This document shows, piece by piece, positions 18,784 through 27,630 of a stretch of 64,000 bases of DNA. The position numbers were made by a program, and so were the translations under genes. This stretch comes from Chryseobacterium sp. Leaf180 (GTDB taxonomy: Bacteria; Bacteroidota; Bacteroidia; Flavobacteriales; Weeksellaceae). Positions within the stretch are counted from its first letter, which is position 1; every line of letters starts with the position of its first letter. Under the pieces are notes generated by a model, which was not told where the DNA came from, did not search any database, and was given only the letters and a program-made list of their open reading frames with translations. Where the stretch lies: assembly GCF_001424585.1 (NCBI RefSeq), contig NZ_LMPJ01000001.1:216442-280441 (forward strand). Direction: 5' to 3'.

Positions 18784-18856
<73 letters not shown>

Positions 18857-18863
18857 CTAAGTA

Positions 18864-18884
18864 AAACGTTTGTCGGTAACGTTT
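18864..18884 (+). other. Hairpin in the tRNA spacer 1
   Basis: AAACGTT/AACGTTT form a 7-bp stem with the loop TGTCGGT. The next spacer has a different stem around the same loop core. Confidence 0.6.
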
Positions 18885-18896
18885 CAAAAAATATAC

Positions 18897-18969
<73 letters not shown>

Positions 18970-18977
18970 CTAAGATC

Positions 18978-18996
18978 AGTGCTGTCGGTAAGCACT
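18978..18996 (+). other. Hairpin in the tRNA spacer 2
   Basis: AGTGCT/AGCACT form a 6-bp stem with the loop GTCGGTA. The loop core matches spacer 1 while the stem sequence differs but still pairs. Confidence 0.6.
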
Positions 18997-19007
18997 CAAA
19001 AATACAC

Positions 19008-19083
<76 letters not shown>

Positions 19084-19085
19084 AC

Positions 19086-19119
19086 AGGAGAATTGCAGAT
19101 ATGCGGTTCTCCTTTTTTT
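19086..19119 (+). terminator. Terminator of the tRNA cluster
   Basis: The stem AGGAGAA/TTCTCCT, with an inner GC/GC pair, is followed by T7. Confidence 0.85.
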
Positions 19120-19141
19120 ATGTATAATATATCGCAAAAAA

Positions 19142-19163
19142 AAACCGCTCAACAGAGCGGTTT
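19142..19163 (-). terminator. Terminator of the 190-residue secreted protein gene
   Basis: AAACCGCTC/GAGCGGTTT is a 9-bp stem with a 4-base loop. It has A-rich sequence on the left and T-rich on the right, so it can work in both directions. Confidence 0.8.
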
Positions 19164-19180
19164 CATTTTTTTTCTTTGAA

Positions 19181-19753
19181 TTATTCTTTTTCCAGAGTAT
19201 CAAATTTTGCCAGACTTAATTCGTCTGATTTTAGCTGTTCAAAGTAAGAAAGTTTGTTGTTGCCTTTCATCTTTTTCACTGCTCCAGTCGCTGCCATAAA
19301 GTCTTTGTCGATGGTAGTCGCGATTTCTGTAGGTTTAAAATCTTTTTTTACTGCCTCGTCTGTTACACCAAGAAAACCGTTTTTCTTTGTGACATACGTA
19401 ATGTAATTGTCATAAATCGTCAGCGTATTTCTAAAATACTGCGTGTGATAATTCATGCATTTGTTGGCTTTTTTGGGCTTGTCTACAATGCAGTTTGCCA
19501 TATTTCCTTTGTACAGATCAAATTCCTGTGCTACAGCATCGTACTGCTTTTTCAAAGCTTCCTTTCCGTTATTATAAACGGTATCGTCGCCCTGTTTTTC
19601 GCTAACTTTTTTCAGATGCTCCAAAACTACAGGAACAGTGCCCTCAATTTTAGATTTTGCCTCGGTAAGAGAACCGAAAACTGATGAAGACTGTGCCGAA
19701 GCTACATTAAATACAAATAAGAATAATACAATCAGTAAGTGATATCTTTTCAT
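19181..19753 (-). CDS. Secreted hypothetical protein
   Basis: The 190-residue protein starts with a clear signal peptide (MKRYHLLIVLFLFVFNVASA, cleavage expected before QSSS). The mature part is mainly helical and lysine-rich, with two cysteines around residues 88 and 98 (MANC, NKCMNYH) that could form a disulfide in the periplasm. I do not recognise a family. It is a lone gene with its own terminator. Confidence 0.8.
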   Translation of the reverse strand: MKRYHLLIVLFLFVFNVASAQSSSVFGSLTEAKSKIEGTVPVVLEHLKKVSEKQGDDTVYNNGKEALKKQYDAVAQEFDLYKGNMANCIVDKPKKANKCMNYHTQYFRNTLTIYDNYITYVTKKNGFLGVTDEAVKKDFKPTEIATTIDKDFMAATGAVKKMKGNNKLSYFEQLKSDELSLAKFDTLEKE

Positions 19754-19986
19754 GAGAAATTTTTAAAGCACTAAAATAAATATATTTTCTGATTTTCTGC
19801 AATTTATGCAGTGTTTTATTTAACAATATCTTAAAAATTTTGGCAAATTCAGGAAAATTTTATTTAAATACTATCATTTATTCATCACTTACTGAAGAAT
19901 TAATTAGATGTGTATTTATATTTAAAAAATTATTCTCTGATAATGAGCTGTTTATGTAATAATTGATTTTTATCACTAAAAAAATA

Positions 19987-20036
19987 GTGAACAAATAAAA
20001 ATTATATTTAGATTTGTATCACTAACTAATTAGTTA
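19987..20036 (+). promoter_or_regulatory. blaI-family promoter with palindromic operator candidate
   Basis: The -7 element TAGATTTG (20009-20016) is a perfect match; GTG (19987-19989) is 19 bp upstream. A perfect 14-bp palindrome, TAACTAATTAGTTA (20023-20036), sits at the expected start of transcription and 11 nt before the repressor gene. That is where an autoregulating BlaI/MecI-type repressor would bind. Confidence 0.65.
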
Positions 20037-20047
20037 TAATAATTAAA

Positions 20048-20413
20048 ATGAAAATCGAACATCTTACTAAAGCAGAAGAACAGATCATGCAGCTTCTGTG
20101 GAAACTTGAAAAGGGATTTCTGAAAGATATTCTAGACCTTTTTCCGGAGCCAAAACCTCATACGAATACTGTATCAACGATTCTGAAAGTTTTGAAGGAG
20201 AAAAACTTTGTAGATTATTGGGTGTTTGGCCGCCAGCATGAATATTTTCCTTTGGTGACAAAAGATCAATATTCTGGTAAGACAATGAAAAACCTGGTGA
20301 AAAACTATTTTAAAGGTTCTTATAAAAGTGCGGTTTCTTTTCTCGTGGAGAAAAACGAAATGTCTGTCGAAGATCTGGAAATGCTTCTCAAAGAAATAAA
20401 AAAAGAAAACTGA
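20048..20413 (+). CDS. BlaI/MecI/CopY family transcriptional repressor
   Basis: The 121-residue protein matches the family length. It starts with LTKAEEQIMQLLWKLEKGFLKDIL and carries a winged helix with NTVSTILKVLKEKNFVDYW as the recognition region. The C-terminal dimer and cleavage region contains KNLVKNYFKGSYKSAVSFLVEKNEMS. BlaI-type repressors hold down their operon until a partner M56 peptidase triggers their cleavage. The gene is one base upstream of such a peptidase gene and follows a palindromic operator candidate. The trigger in this organism is unknown. Confidence 0.92.
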   Translation: MKIEHLTKAEEQIMQLLWKLEKGFLKDILDLFPEPKPHTNTVSTILKVLKEKNFVDYWVFGRQHEYFPLVTKDQYSGKTMKNLVKNYFKGSYKSAVSFLVEKNEMSVEDLEMLLKEIKKEN

Positions 20414-20414
20414 T

Positions 20415-22154
20415 ATGGAAGCGATTTTTATTTACTTTTTTAAAGTTTTTGTGAGTTCTGGTGTACTGTTTCTTTACTATCAGTTGTCTTTAAAAGACAA
20501 GACGTTTCACCATTACAACCGTTTTTATCTTCTTTCTGCCGCGGTAATTTCGCTTTTTTTGCCGCTTTTAAAGGTGGAAGATTTTACAGTCGAAGTAGAT
20601 GCTGATCTGTATTTTTTATTGACAAAAATTCAAAATATTAAAACTACAAACACTATAAACGATGATCACATTTATTCTACACTTGGTTTTTCAGCTCTGG
20701 CACTGGTTTCTGTCTTTCTGGTAGTCCGGCTTTTTGTAGGGATTTTTAAAATTTTAAGCATCCGAAGAAAATTTAAGAAAGAAACTTTGCAAGGCATTAA
20801 TTTTTATCAGACCAATCTTGATGACGCACCTTTTTCTTATTTTAAAAATCTATTCTGGAAGCATTCTCTGGAAATCAATTCAGATCTCGGAAAGCAGATT
20901 CTGAAGCACGAAATGGTGCATATTGAGCAAAAACATTCTTATGATAAAATTTTCATGGAACTGCTGAGCGGTATGTTTTGGTTTAATCCGGTATTCTATT
21001 TTATGAAGAAAGAGCTTTTTCTTATTCATGAATATCTTGCTGATAAAAAAGCCGTAAAACAAAGCGACACGAAAGCTTTTGCGCAAATGCTTCTTGCAGG
21101 AAATTTCTCGGCAGATATTCTTCCGGGAACCAATCCATTCTTAAGTTCAAACTTAAAAAAAAGACTCAAAATGATCCAAAAACCTCAGACCAAATTCGGT
21201 TATTTAAGAAGAATATGTGTACTGCCCATTTTATTTTTGATGGTATTTGCCTACTTAGTGAATGCTAAAAACCGCGAAATCAAAATAGTAAACAAGCAGG
21301 CAGATTTCGCAGCAGCAGAAATTTTTAAAAATAATTTTGAGAATGTAAAAACTCTTCAGGATACGGTAATTAAGCCAAATATGACGAAAGGTGATTCCGC
21401 AAAAACCCTGACTGAAGATTTTAACGCAAAAACAGATTCAACGGTAAATGAATACGAACTCTTCTACCGGACTGCCTTGGCAAAAAGAGAGTCTGCGAGA
21501 GAAAAGCAACAGTCTGAAAAAGAAAAAATGCTTACAACCATCCGCGAGCGAAGAAATGCACAGAGTTTTGATGAGATTTTCAGCAAAAACAGGAATTATG
21601 AGAAAGAACCTTTAAGCAAGAAAGAATTTGAGATGCTGAAAAAAGACGCGGATGAAATTTTGAAAAACACCCAAAAAATATCCGGGTCTGGTGCACGCAA
21701 TATGGCAATATTTCAATCTGACGGTTTTGAAACCATAGTTTTCGATCGCAACGGACAAATAATCAAGCAAAAGCCAGCCCCGGTAAAATCTGAGATTTCA
21801 GTGATGTCTGTTGATGCGGACGAGCTTTTTATCAACGGTAAAAGAGTTTCGAAAGAAGATTTTCTAAAGTTTCAGACCGAGTATAAAGATCTGAAAAATG
21901 GGAATCACAAGATCAAAAAAATGATCATCGAAAGGGTGGGAGACGAGAAAATTTCTTATGCGCGAAAAATGAGTATTACTACAGATAAAAATTCACGTTC
22001 CGGATCCTTATTGAGATATCTTATTAACGGTAAAGAAGTAACAAAAGCGGAAGCAGAAGCTCTATCACCATCTGAGATTTCACGTGTCGATGTGAGGAAG
22101 AAAAGTCTAACTGCAAAAAAGGCTGACGAGATCGCAATAACTACCAAAGATTAA
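20415..22154 (+). CDS. M56 family (BlaR1/MecR1-like) membrane metallopeptidase
   Basis: The 579-residue protein has four predicted membrane spans in the first 290 residues. The zincin motif HEMVH lies in the cytoplasmic loop, followed by a downstream Glu-rich helix (HEYLADKKAVK) that supplies the third ligand. The last membrane span is near residues 268-285. The periplasmic part is not a penicillin-binding domain but a charged linker and two short repeats, FINGKRVSKEDF and LINGKEVTKAEA, similar to TonB-plug or carboxypeptidase-regulatory modules seen in Bacteroidota M56 proteins. It should sense an envelope signal and inactivate the upstream repressor. It begins 1 nt after the repressor stop. 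Confidence 0.9.
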   Translation: MEAIFIYFFKVFVSSGVLFLYYQLSLKDKTFHHYNRFYLLSAAVISLFLPLLKVEDFTVEVDADLYFLLTKIQNIKTTNTINDDHIYSTLGFSALALVSVFLVVRLFVGIFKILSIRRKFKKETLQGINFYQTNLDDAPFSYFKNLFWKHSLEINSDLGKQILKHEMVHIEQKHSYDKIFMELLSGMFWFNPVFYFMKKELFLIHEYLADKKAVKQSDTKAFAQMLLAGNFSADILPGTNPFLSSNLKKRLKMIQKPQTKFGYLRRICVLPILFLMVFAYLVNAKNREIKIVNKQADFAAAEIFKNNFENVKTLQDTVIKPNMTKGDSAKTLTEDFNAKTDSTVNEYELFYRTALAKRESAREKQQSEKEKMLTTIRERRNAQSFDEIFSKNRNYEKEPLSKKEFEMLKKDADEILKNTQKISGSGARNMAIFQSDGFETIVFDRNGQIIKQKPAPVKSEISVMSVDADELFINGKRVSKEDFLKFQTEYKDLKNGNHKIKKMIIERVGDEKISYARKMSITTDKNSRSGSLLRYLINGKEVTKAEAEALSPSEISRVDVRKKSLTAKKADEIAITTKD

Positions 22155-22163
22155 AAACAAACC

Positions 22164-22985
22164 ATGAAAACTTTTATTTTTATTTTCCTAATAAATTTTG
22201 CGTGTGTCTTCGGGCAAAACCAGCGATTTGTATATGAGTATCAGTTCGTGCCAGATTCTGCGAATGTTGCTGATATTAAAAAAGAAATCATGAATCTTGA
22301 TACTTCTCCTGGAGGATCGAAGTTTTACAGCTACACCATTTATCAGTCAGATTCTGCCATGAAAATAAATCTTGAAAAGCAGATTGCGGCGACCGGAATG
22401 ATCAACATCACGCCAGATATGTACAAAGGTTTGGTGAAAGATCAAATATCGAAAACGTATCCGCAGTATGATGTTTTTCTCCATACAAAGATTTTTGCAG
22501 ATCAGTATAAAATAAAAGATTTGCGGAAGTTAAACTGGAAAATTTCAAGCGAAAAAAAGAAAACAGGCGACTGGAATGTTCAGAAAGCAGAAACTGATTT
22601 TGCAGGGAGACACTGGACGGCTTGGTTTGCTGCAGAAATTCCGATTCAGGATGGACCGTACAAATTTCACGGTTTGCCGGGATTGATTGTTTCGCTGGAA
22701 GACAATTCGAAATCGCATGTTTTTGTACTGAATGCTGTGAAAAATTTAGATCAGATTCCGGGAAATATTTGGGACAGAAAAGAGATTGATATTAATGCCA
22801 AGCAGTATTCAAAACTCCTGAAAGATTACGAAAACGATCCTACAAAAGGCTTAAAACAGATGCAGATGGGCGCTGTAACAATGATTATGGCTGATGGTAA
22901 TGCAAAGCACACCAAAGAGCAGGAAGCGAGAATTAAGGAAAGAATTAAAAAAAATAATAATCAGATTGAACTTGTCAAAAACTAA
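22164..22985 (+). CDS. GLPGLI family secreted protein, paralogue 1
   Basis: The 273-residue protein has a signal peptide and the family signature GLPGLI around residue 172, preceded by AWFAAEIPIQDGPYKFH. GLPGLI proteins are Bacteroidota envelope or secreted proteins of unknown biochemical role, often found in clusters. It starts 9 nt after the M56 gene and is followed 2 nt later by a clear paralogue, so the four genes form one operon. Its expression is probably under the BlaI-type repressor. Confidence 0.9.
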   Translation: MKTFIFIFLINFACVFGQNQRFVYEYQFVPDSANVADIKKEIMNLDTSPGGSKFYSYTIYQSDSAMKINLEKQIAATGMINITPDMYKGLVKDQISKTYPQYDVFLHTKIFADQYKIKDLRKLNWKISSEKKKTGDWNVQKAETDFAGRHWTAWFAAEIPIQDGPYKFHGLPGLIVSLEDNSKSHVFVLNAVKNLDQIPGNIWDRKEIDINAKQYSKLLKDYENDPTKGLKQMQMGAVTMIMADGNAKHTKEQEARIKERIKKNNNQIELVKN

Positions 22986-22987
22986 AA

Positions 22988-23887
22988 ATGAAGAAAATTT
23001 TCACATTGTGTGCTGTACTGATTTGCTTCAGCACTTTTGCACAGAACCGATTTTTTTACGAGTATAAATTCATACCCGATTCCACCAACAGGGCTGATGT
23101 GAAAACAGAAATGATGCTTTTGGATATTGATGAAAAAGGCTCAAAATATTACAGTCAGGATAAATTTTTATCAGACTCGACTTCTCAGGCGGATCTCGAA
23201 AAACAGATCAAAACGGGATCTACAAATCTTACATTAAGCCGCCGGGAAAAACCTGGACAGGTTGCTTATAAAGTGACAAAAGATTATCCAGATTTTAAGA
23301 CTTATCTTTTTACAAGAATTTCTTCGGACATGTACAAAATTGAAGAAGATAAAAAACCGGAATGGAAAATTCTTGCCGAAAAGCAGAAAATAGGGTCTTA
23401 TAGCGCCCAAAAAGCTACGACAAATTTCGGAGGAAGGGAATGGACGGCTTGGTTTACCACTGAACTTCCGTTTCAGGACGGACCATACAAATTTTACGGA
23501 CTTCCGGGTTTGATTGTTAAAATTGAAGATAAAACAGGATCGCACAACATGACTTTGGTTGGTAATAAAAAGATGCCGATGCGTGTAGAAAAAGATGTGG
23601 AAACGCCTGGAGGAGTTCAGATTTACGGGATGGGCGGAAAAGAGGTGATGATCAATAAAAATCAGTTTATCAAAGCGTGGAAATCTTACGTAAATGATCC
23701 TACAAAAAATATGCGCGAGATGATGATGAAAAATAACGAAAACAACAAAGTGGTTTTTAAAACCACCAGTGCAGACGGCAAAGAAATATCAGATCCTAAT
23801 CAGGTTTTCAGAGAAATTGAAAAAAGAACGAAAGAAAATTTAAAGAAAAACAACAATCCGATTGAGCCGGAACTATACGGGAAATAA
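22988..23887 (+). CDS. GLPGLI family secreted protein, paralogue 2
   Basis: The 299-residue protein has a signal peptide and the signature GLPGLI after FQDGPYKFY. It aligns with the preceding protein along most of its length: NRFFYEYKFIPDS against QRFVYEYQFVPDS, and WTAWFTTELPFQDGPYKF against WTAWFAAEIPIQDGPYKF. This indicates a local gene duplication followed by strong divergence of the loops. It is the last gene of the operon, ahead of a strong terminator. Confidence 0.9.
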   Translation: MKKIFTLCAVLICFSTFAQNRFFYEYKFIPDSTNRADVKTEMMLLDIDEKGSKYYSQDKFLSDSTSQADLEKQIKTGSTNLTLSRREKPGQVAYKVTKDYPDFKTYLFTRISSDMYKIEEDKKPEWKILAEKQKIGSYSAQKATTNFGGREWTAWFTTELPFQDGPYKFYGLPGLIVKIEDKTGSHNMTLVGNKKMPMRVEKDVETPGGVQIYGMGGKEVMINKNQFIKAWKSYVNDPTKNMREMMMKNNENNKVVFKTTSADGKEISDPNQVFREIEKRTKENLKKNNNPIEPELYGK

Positions 23888-23914
23888 AAAACGAAAACAC
23901 AAGTGCTGAAAAAG

Positions 23915-23942
23915 AAGGAGCGGGAAAATTTTCCCGCTCCTT
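23915..23942. terminator. Bidirectional terminator between GLPGLI operon and M61 peptidase
   Basis: A perfect 28-bp palindrome (AAGGAGCGGGAAAA and its complement) lies between two converging genes. Confidence 0.85.
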
Positions 23943-23952
23943 TCTCTATCTT

Positions 23953-25809
23953 CTATTTATTTCCTGTCAGCCATTGGTTTTGCAGTTTCTGCTCTGCCGC
24001 AGTTGGATTTGCTTTAAAATCTAAAGTTTCCAGCGTCATCTTATCCATCACAGCCTGACCTTTAAGATCAATTTTGTCGGTTTTGTCGCCATTTTTCCGT
24101 AGAACAGTAACCGTTACATTCTGGCCTGGTTTGATCGACTGTACATACGTAATCAATTCCTGAACTTTTTGAATGTCAATTGTTTTACCGTTGATAGCAT
24201 ACACTTCATCGGTGATCTTCATCCCGATCTTTTTAGCAAAAGTAGAAAGCGGCGTGCTTTCATCAAAGATAAAAGTGCTGTTTTTTTCGTTAAATCCGGT
24301 TTGGTTGGGATCTTTAATAAACCACAAAATCGGTGGCGTTTCCTGTTTTTTTATTTCCACACCAACCATATTCAGATACTTTTCGTATGGCGTCGGCTCG
24401 CTTCCGGCGATATATTTACTGTAAAAATCTTTAATCTGAGGATAACCTGTAACCGTAACCAGTTCGTCGATGAGTTTATCATCTTTAAAAGGTTTGTTTT
24501 CGCCGAAACGCTGAGACAGTTTGCGAATCATATCGCGGTAGCCCATTTCGCCGTTTGAAAGTTTGCGGAGTTCGATATCCAGACACATTGTGAGCAGCGT
24601 TCCTTTTTCGTACACATTGCGGTACTGATCTTTGTACTGATCAAGCAGAATATTTTTGCTCATCACGGTAAATGGCATCGTGTCGTCGTAGTTTTTCGAG
24701 TTTTTAATTTTATCTGAAATTCTCTGTAAAAACTGCTCTTTGGTAATCAAACCTTCCTGAATCTGGAAAAGATTGGCAAAATATTCTGTTCCGCCTTCAT
24801 ACATCCAAAGGTGTTGAGACATTTTCGGATCGGCATAATCAAAATAATGAATCTCTTCAGAATGCGTTTTCAGCGGATTTACCGTATGGAAAAACTCATG
24901 TGAAACAACGTCAGTTAAAGTCTCATCGATGGCTTCTTTCGGCATCATTTCAGGCAAAACCACACTTGTCGATTCGTGATGCTCGAGCGCTCCGAAACCT
25001 TTGATCTGCGGCCCGTCGGTACCTGCAAGATAAAGCATGATCGCGTATTTTTTATTGGTATTCATATCACCCAAAAATTTCTTCTGAGCAATCACCATTT
25101 TCTCTAAATTTTCTTTAAAATCAGCCGCTTTATATTTTCCTGTCGGTGAATAAACGCCTAAAACGAGATCCATTCCGCCTGCATTGAACGTAATAAAATC
25201 CGGTTTGGAGTACATCAGCGGAGAATCGGTGAGTTTCGCGTAATTGGCGAGCGTAAATGTGTCGGTATCTTCAGATTTATCCTGATCTACCAAAGCGGTC
25301 GTGCCGTAAAAATCTTTTGGTTTTTTGATAATTAACTGATACGGAACATCCTGCATACTGTCGAAATAGCCGACAAAACCATGTGTATTGATGAGATACA
25401 CTTTCCCTTCTTCAATATCGGTTCCAGAGGGCGAAAATACTGCTTTGTGCTTTTCAGCATTCATTTCGTCATCAAAACTGTCATTTACGAAATACGAAAC
25501 TTCAGCAAGATTCTGCACATTTTTCAGGCTGTAGGTATTGTCGTTCACCTTTGTGAAAGCAAGTTCTTTCCCTTTTGCATCTAAAAATCTGATGCCTTCA
25601 ATAAATCTTCCGTAGTCGTCTACTGAGTATGTTCCCGGAACAGTTTTCGGAAAATGAAATTTTGCATCGCCATTTTTCATTTTTGGAACTGCAATTTTCA
25701 CCGGAATTTTATCATCTTTCACGGAGGTAAGATCGATCGTCGTCTTCATCGACTGCGCCTGAACATACACAGCCGAAAGAATACCAATGCTGAAAAGTAT
25801 TTTTTTCAT
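23953..25809 (-). CDS. M61 family (glycyl aminopeptidase-like) metallopeptidase with PDZ domain
   Basis: The 618-residue secreted protein has a signal peptide (MKKILFSIGILSAVYVQAQ), an N-terminal M61 beta domain, and the zinc motif SHEFFHTVNP near residue 300 with the downstream Glu in YEGGTEYFA. The C-terminal 110 residues read as a PDZ domain (GMKITDEVYAINGKTID). M61 enzymes are aminopeptidases preferring small N-terminal residues; the physiological substrate is unknown. The stop lies beside a shared bidirectional terminator, and the M1 peptidase gene is 68 nt upstream. Confidence 0.93.
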   Translation of the reverse strand: MKKILFSIGILSAVYVQAQSMKTTIDLTSVKDDKIPVKIAVPKMKNGDAKFHFPKTVPGTYSVDDYGRFIEGIRFLDAKGKELAFTKVNDNTYSLKNVQNLAEVSYFVNDSFDDEMNAEKHKAVFSPSGTDIEEGKVYLINTHGFVGYFDSMQDVPYQLIIKKPKDFYGTTALVDQDKSEDTDTFTLANYAKLTDSPLMYSKPDFITFNAGGMDLVLGVYSPTGKYKAADFKENLEKMVIAQKKFLGDMNTNKKYAIMLYLAGTDGPQIKGFGALEHHESTSVVLPEMMPKEAIDETLTDVVSHEFFHTVNPLKTHSEEIHYFDYADPKMSQHLWMYEGGTEYFANLFQIQEGLITKEQFLQRISDKIKNSKNYDDTMPFTVMSKNILLDQYKDQYRNVYEKGTLLTMCLDIELRKLSNGEMGYRDMIRKLSQRFGENKPFKDDKLIDELVTVTGYPQIKDFYSKYIAGSEPTPYEKYLNMVGVEIKKQETPPILWFIKDPNQTGFNEKNSTFIFDESTPLSTFAKKIGMKITDEVYAINGKTIDIQKVQELITYVQSIKPGQNVTVTVLRKNGDKTDKIDLKGQAVMDKMTLETLDFKANPTAAEQKLQNQWLTGNK

Positions 25810-25877
25810 TAGGTTTATTTTAGTTAAGTAGTTGATGGTTTTTAGGTTTTGTTACAGCTTAAATTTCTGATTTGATG

Positions 25878-27506
25878 TTAAACTTTCTTAAACATGATAT
25901 AATAATTCCTGTTAAACTCAACCGGAACGCTGCTTTTCAGTTTTAGCGTCTGCCATTCTGCTGTTGGATTAATTGTCTGATCGCCGATTCGTACCGGAAG
26001 TTTCAGATTCTGAACCGTGTTGCTGTATTTGAATTTAAGTTCGTTTCCTTTTTGAGAATATTCCAAAACAGGAACTTTTACAGTTCTCAAATATTGATCG
26101 AAAACGGTTGAGAAATCAATTCCGGCTTTCTCAGAGATGTACTTTTCAACCTGCTGTGTCGTCACCGTCTGATGATAAAAATCTTTATTTAGACCCCGTA
26201 AAATCTGTCTGAATTTTTCATCATTATTAATCACCTGGCGTATCGTGTGCAGCAAACTCGCCCCTTTTGGGTACATATCGCCGCTGCCTTCATTTCTCAC
26301 GCCATATTTCCCGATAATCGGAATGTCATTCTGAATGCCGTTCTGAATTCCCTGCGCATAAATATCCGCCGATTTTTTATCCATAAAATGTTCCGTAAAA
26401 AGCACTTCAGAATACATCGTAAAACCTTCGTGAACCCACATATCAGCTTGGTCTTTCGCCGTAATATTATTTGCAAACCACTCGTGTCCACTTTCGTGAA
26501 TGATAATATAATCCCAGTTCAGACCAACGCCCGTTCCGGAATAATCCTGTCCCATATATCCATTTTCATATCCGTTTCCGTACGCGACATTGCTCTGATG
26601 CTCCATTCCCAGATAAGGCGATTCCACCAGTTTATAAGAATCTTCATAAAATGGATACGGTCCAAACCAGTATTCAAAGGCTTTCATCATAGGCTGTACC
26701 TGTTGAAACTGTTTTTTTGCTTTATCCAAATTGTAATCGATTACCCAATAATCAAGGTCCAGTTTTCCTTTTTCGCCCATGTAAGAATCTTTAAAATTGA
26801 CATATTTGCCAATATTCGGAATGATAGAGTAGGCGTTGATCGGATTTTTAATTTCCCACGTAAAAGTATTTTTTCCGTTTTCTGTTTTTTTTTCGGTGAG
26901 CCGACCGTTTCCGACACCAACCAAATCCTGTGGCGTACTGATTTTCATCGTAATGCCTTCATCCGGCTCATCGCTCCAGATATCTTTTGTGGGAAGCCAG
27001 ACCGAAGCGCCAATGCCTTCGTCCGCCACGCTCATCCAGGGATTTCCCTTCTCATCTTTGGTGAAAACCCAGCCGCCGTCCCAGGGAGCACGTTTTGCAA
27101 TCACCGGATTTCCGCTGTATGTAACGTCAATCGTATGTTTTTCTCCTTTTTTAAAACTTTTTTTGGCAGAAATAAATATGAAATCTCCGTCTCTCTTAAA
27201 ATCACCTTTTAACGGGAAACTGCATTCTACCTTGTCCGCTTTCATCGGTTGCTGGAGATCGATCTGAAAAACAGGATCGATAACATCTTTCGTCAAAGTA
27301 AACGTAATCAGATTGTGTCCGCTGATGCTTTTTGATTTAAAATCGGGTTCTACAGAAAGATCGTAGCGTTTTACATCCCAGAAATTCCTGAATTGGGTAT
27401 CGGAACCTTTCAGTGAATCTTGTTTGGTGAAAGTTTTATTTTTCTCAAAAAATTGCCCGAAAGCGAGTCCGGAACAGAGAATGATGGCGTACGTAAGTTT
27501 TTTCAT
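25878..27506 (-). CDS. M1 family metallopeptidase (aminopeptidase N-like)
   Basis: I choose the ATG at 27506, which gives a standard signal peptide (MKKLTYAIILCSGLAFGQ); an upstream start at 27527 would add seven residues in front of it. The 542-residue protein has the M1 exopeptidase and zinc motifs: GMEHQS in place of GAMEN, HESGHEWFANNI with the zinc ligands, and the downstream WVHEGF Glu. It lacks the large C-terminal helical domain of full-length PepN, as usual for the shorter Bacteroidota secreted forms. It should remove N-terminal residues from peptides in the periplasm or outside the cell. Confidence 0.93.
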   Translation of the reverse strand: MKKLTYAIILCSGLAFGQFFEKNKTFTKQDSLKGSDTQFRNFWDVKRYDLSVEPDFKSKSISGHNLITFTLTKDVIDPVFQIDLQQPMKADKVECSFPLKGDFKRDGDFIFISAKKSFKKGEKHTIDVTYSGNPVIAKRAPWDGGWVFTKDEKGNPWMSVADEGIGASVWLPTKDIWSDEPDEGITMKISTPQDLVGVGNGRLTEKKTENGKNTFTWEIKNPINAYSIIPNIGKYVNFKDSYMGEKGKLDLDYWVIDYNLDKAKKQFQQVQPMMKAFEYWFGPYPFYEDSYKLVESPYLGMEHQSNVAYGNGYENGYMGQDYSGTGVGLNWDYIIIHESGHEWFANNITAKDQADMWVHEGFTMYSEVLFTEHFMDKKSADIYAQGIQNGIQNDIPIIGKYGVRNEGSGDMYPKGASLLHTIRQVINNDEKFRQILRGLNKDFYHQTVTTQQVEKYISEKAGIDFSTVFDQYLRTVKVPVLEYSQKGNELKFKYSNTVQNLKLPVRIGDQTINPTAEWQTLKLKSSVPVEFNRNYYIMFKKV

Positions 27507-27565
27507 GGCCGCGATTAATTTTCTCAAAAATAAGATAAAAACCGCGATCTGAATTTAAATGTGAT

Positions 27566-27608
27566 AAAAAGTTTCGGCGCGAAAATCGAAGATTTTCGGC
27601 GCCGAAAC
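27566..27608 (-). terminator. Terminator of tatC
   Basis: On the minus strand a 17-bp stem with one bulged G (GTTTCGGCGC... on one arm, ...CGCCGAAAC on the other) and a 3-base loop precedes T5. It is unusually long and GC-rich for this window. Confidence 0.85.
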
Positions 27609-27630
27609 GGTATAATTTAAAAATAAAGTT

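Noticed and set aside
26247..27212. Long open frame on the plus strand (321 codons)
   Set aside because: It is wholly antisense to the M1 peptidase, whose motifs and signal peptide are clear; the antisense peptide has no recognisable motif.
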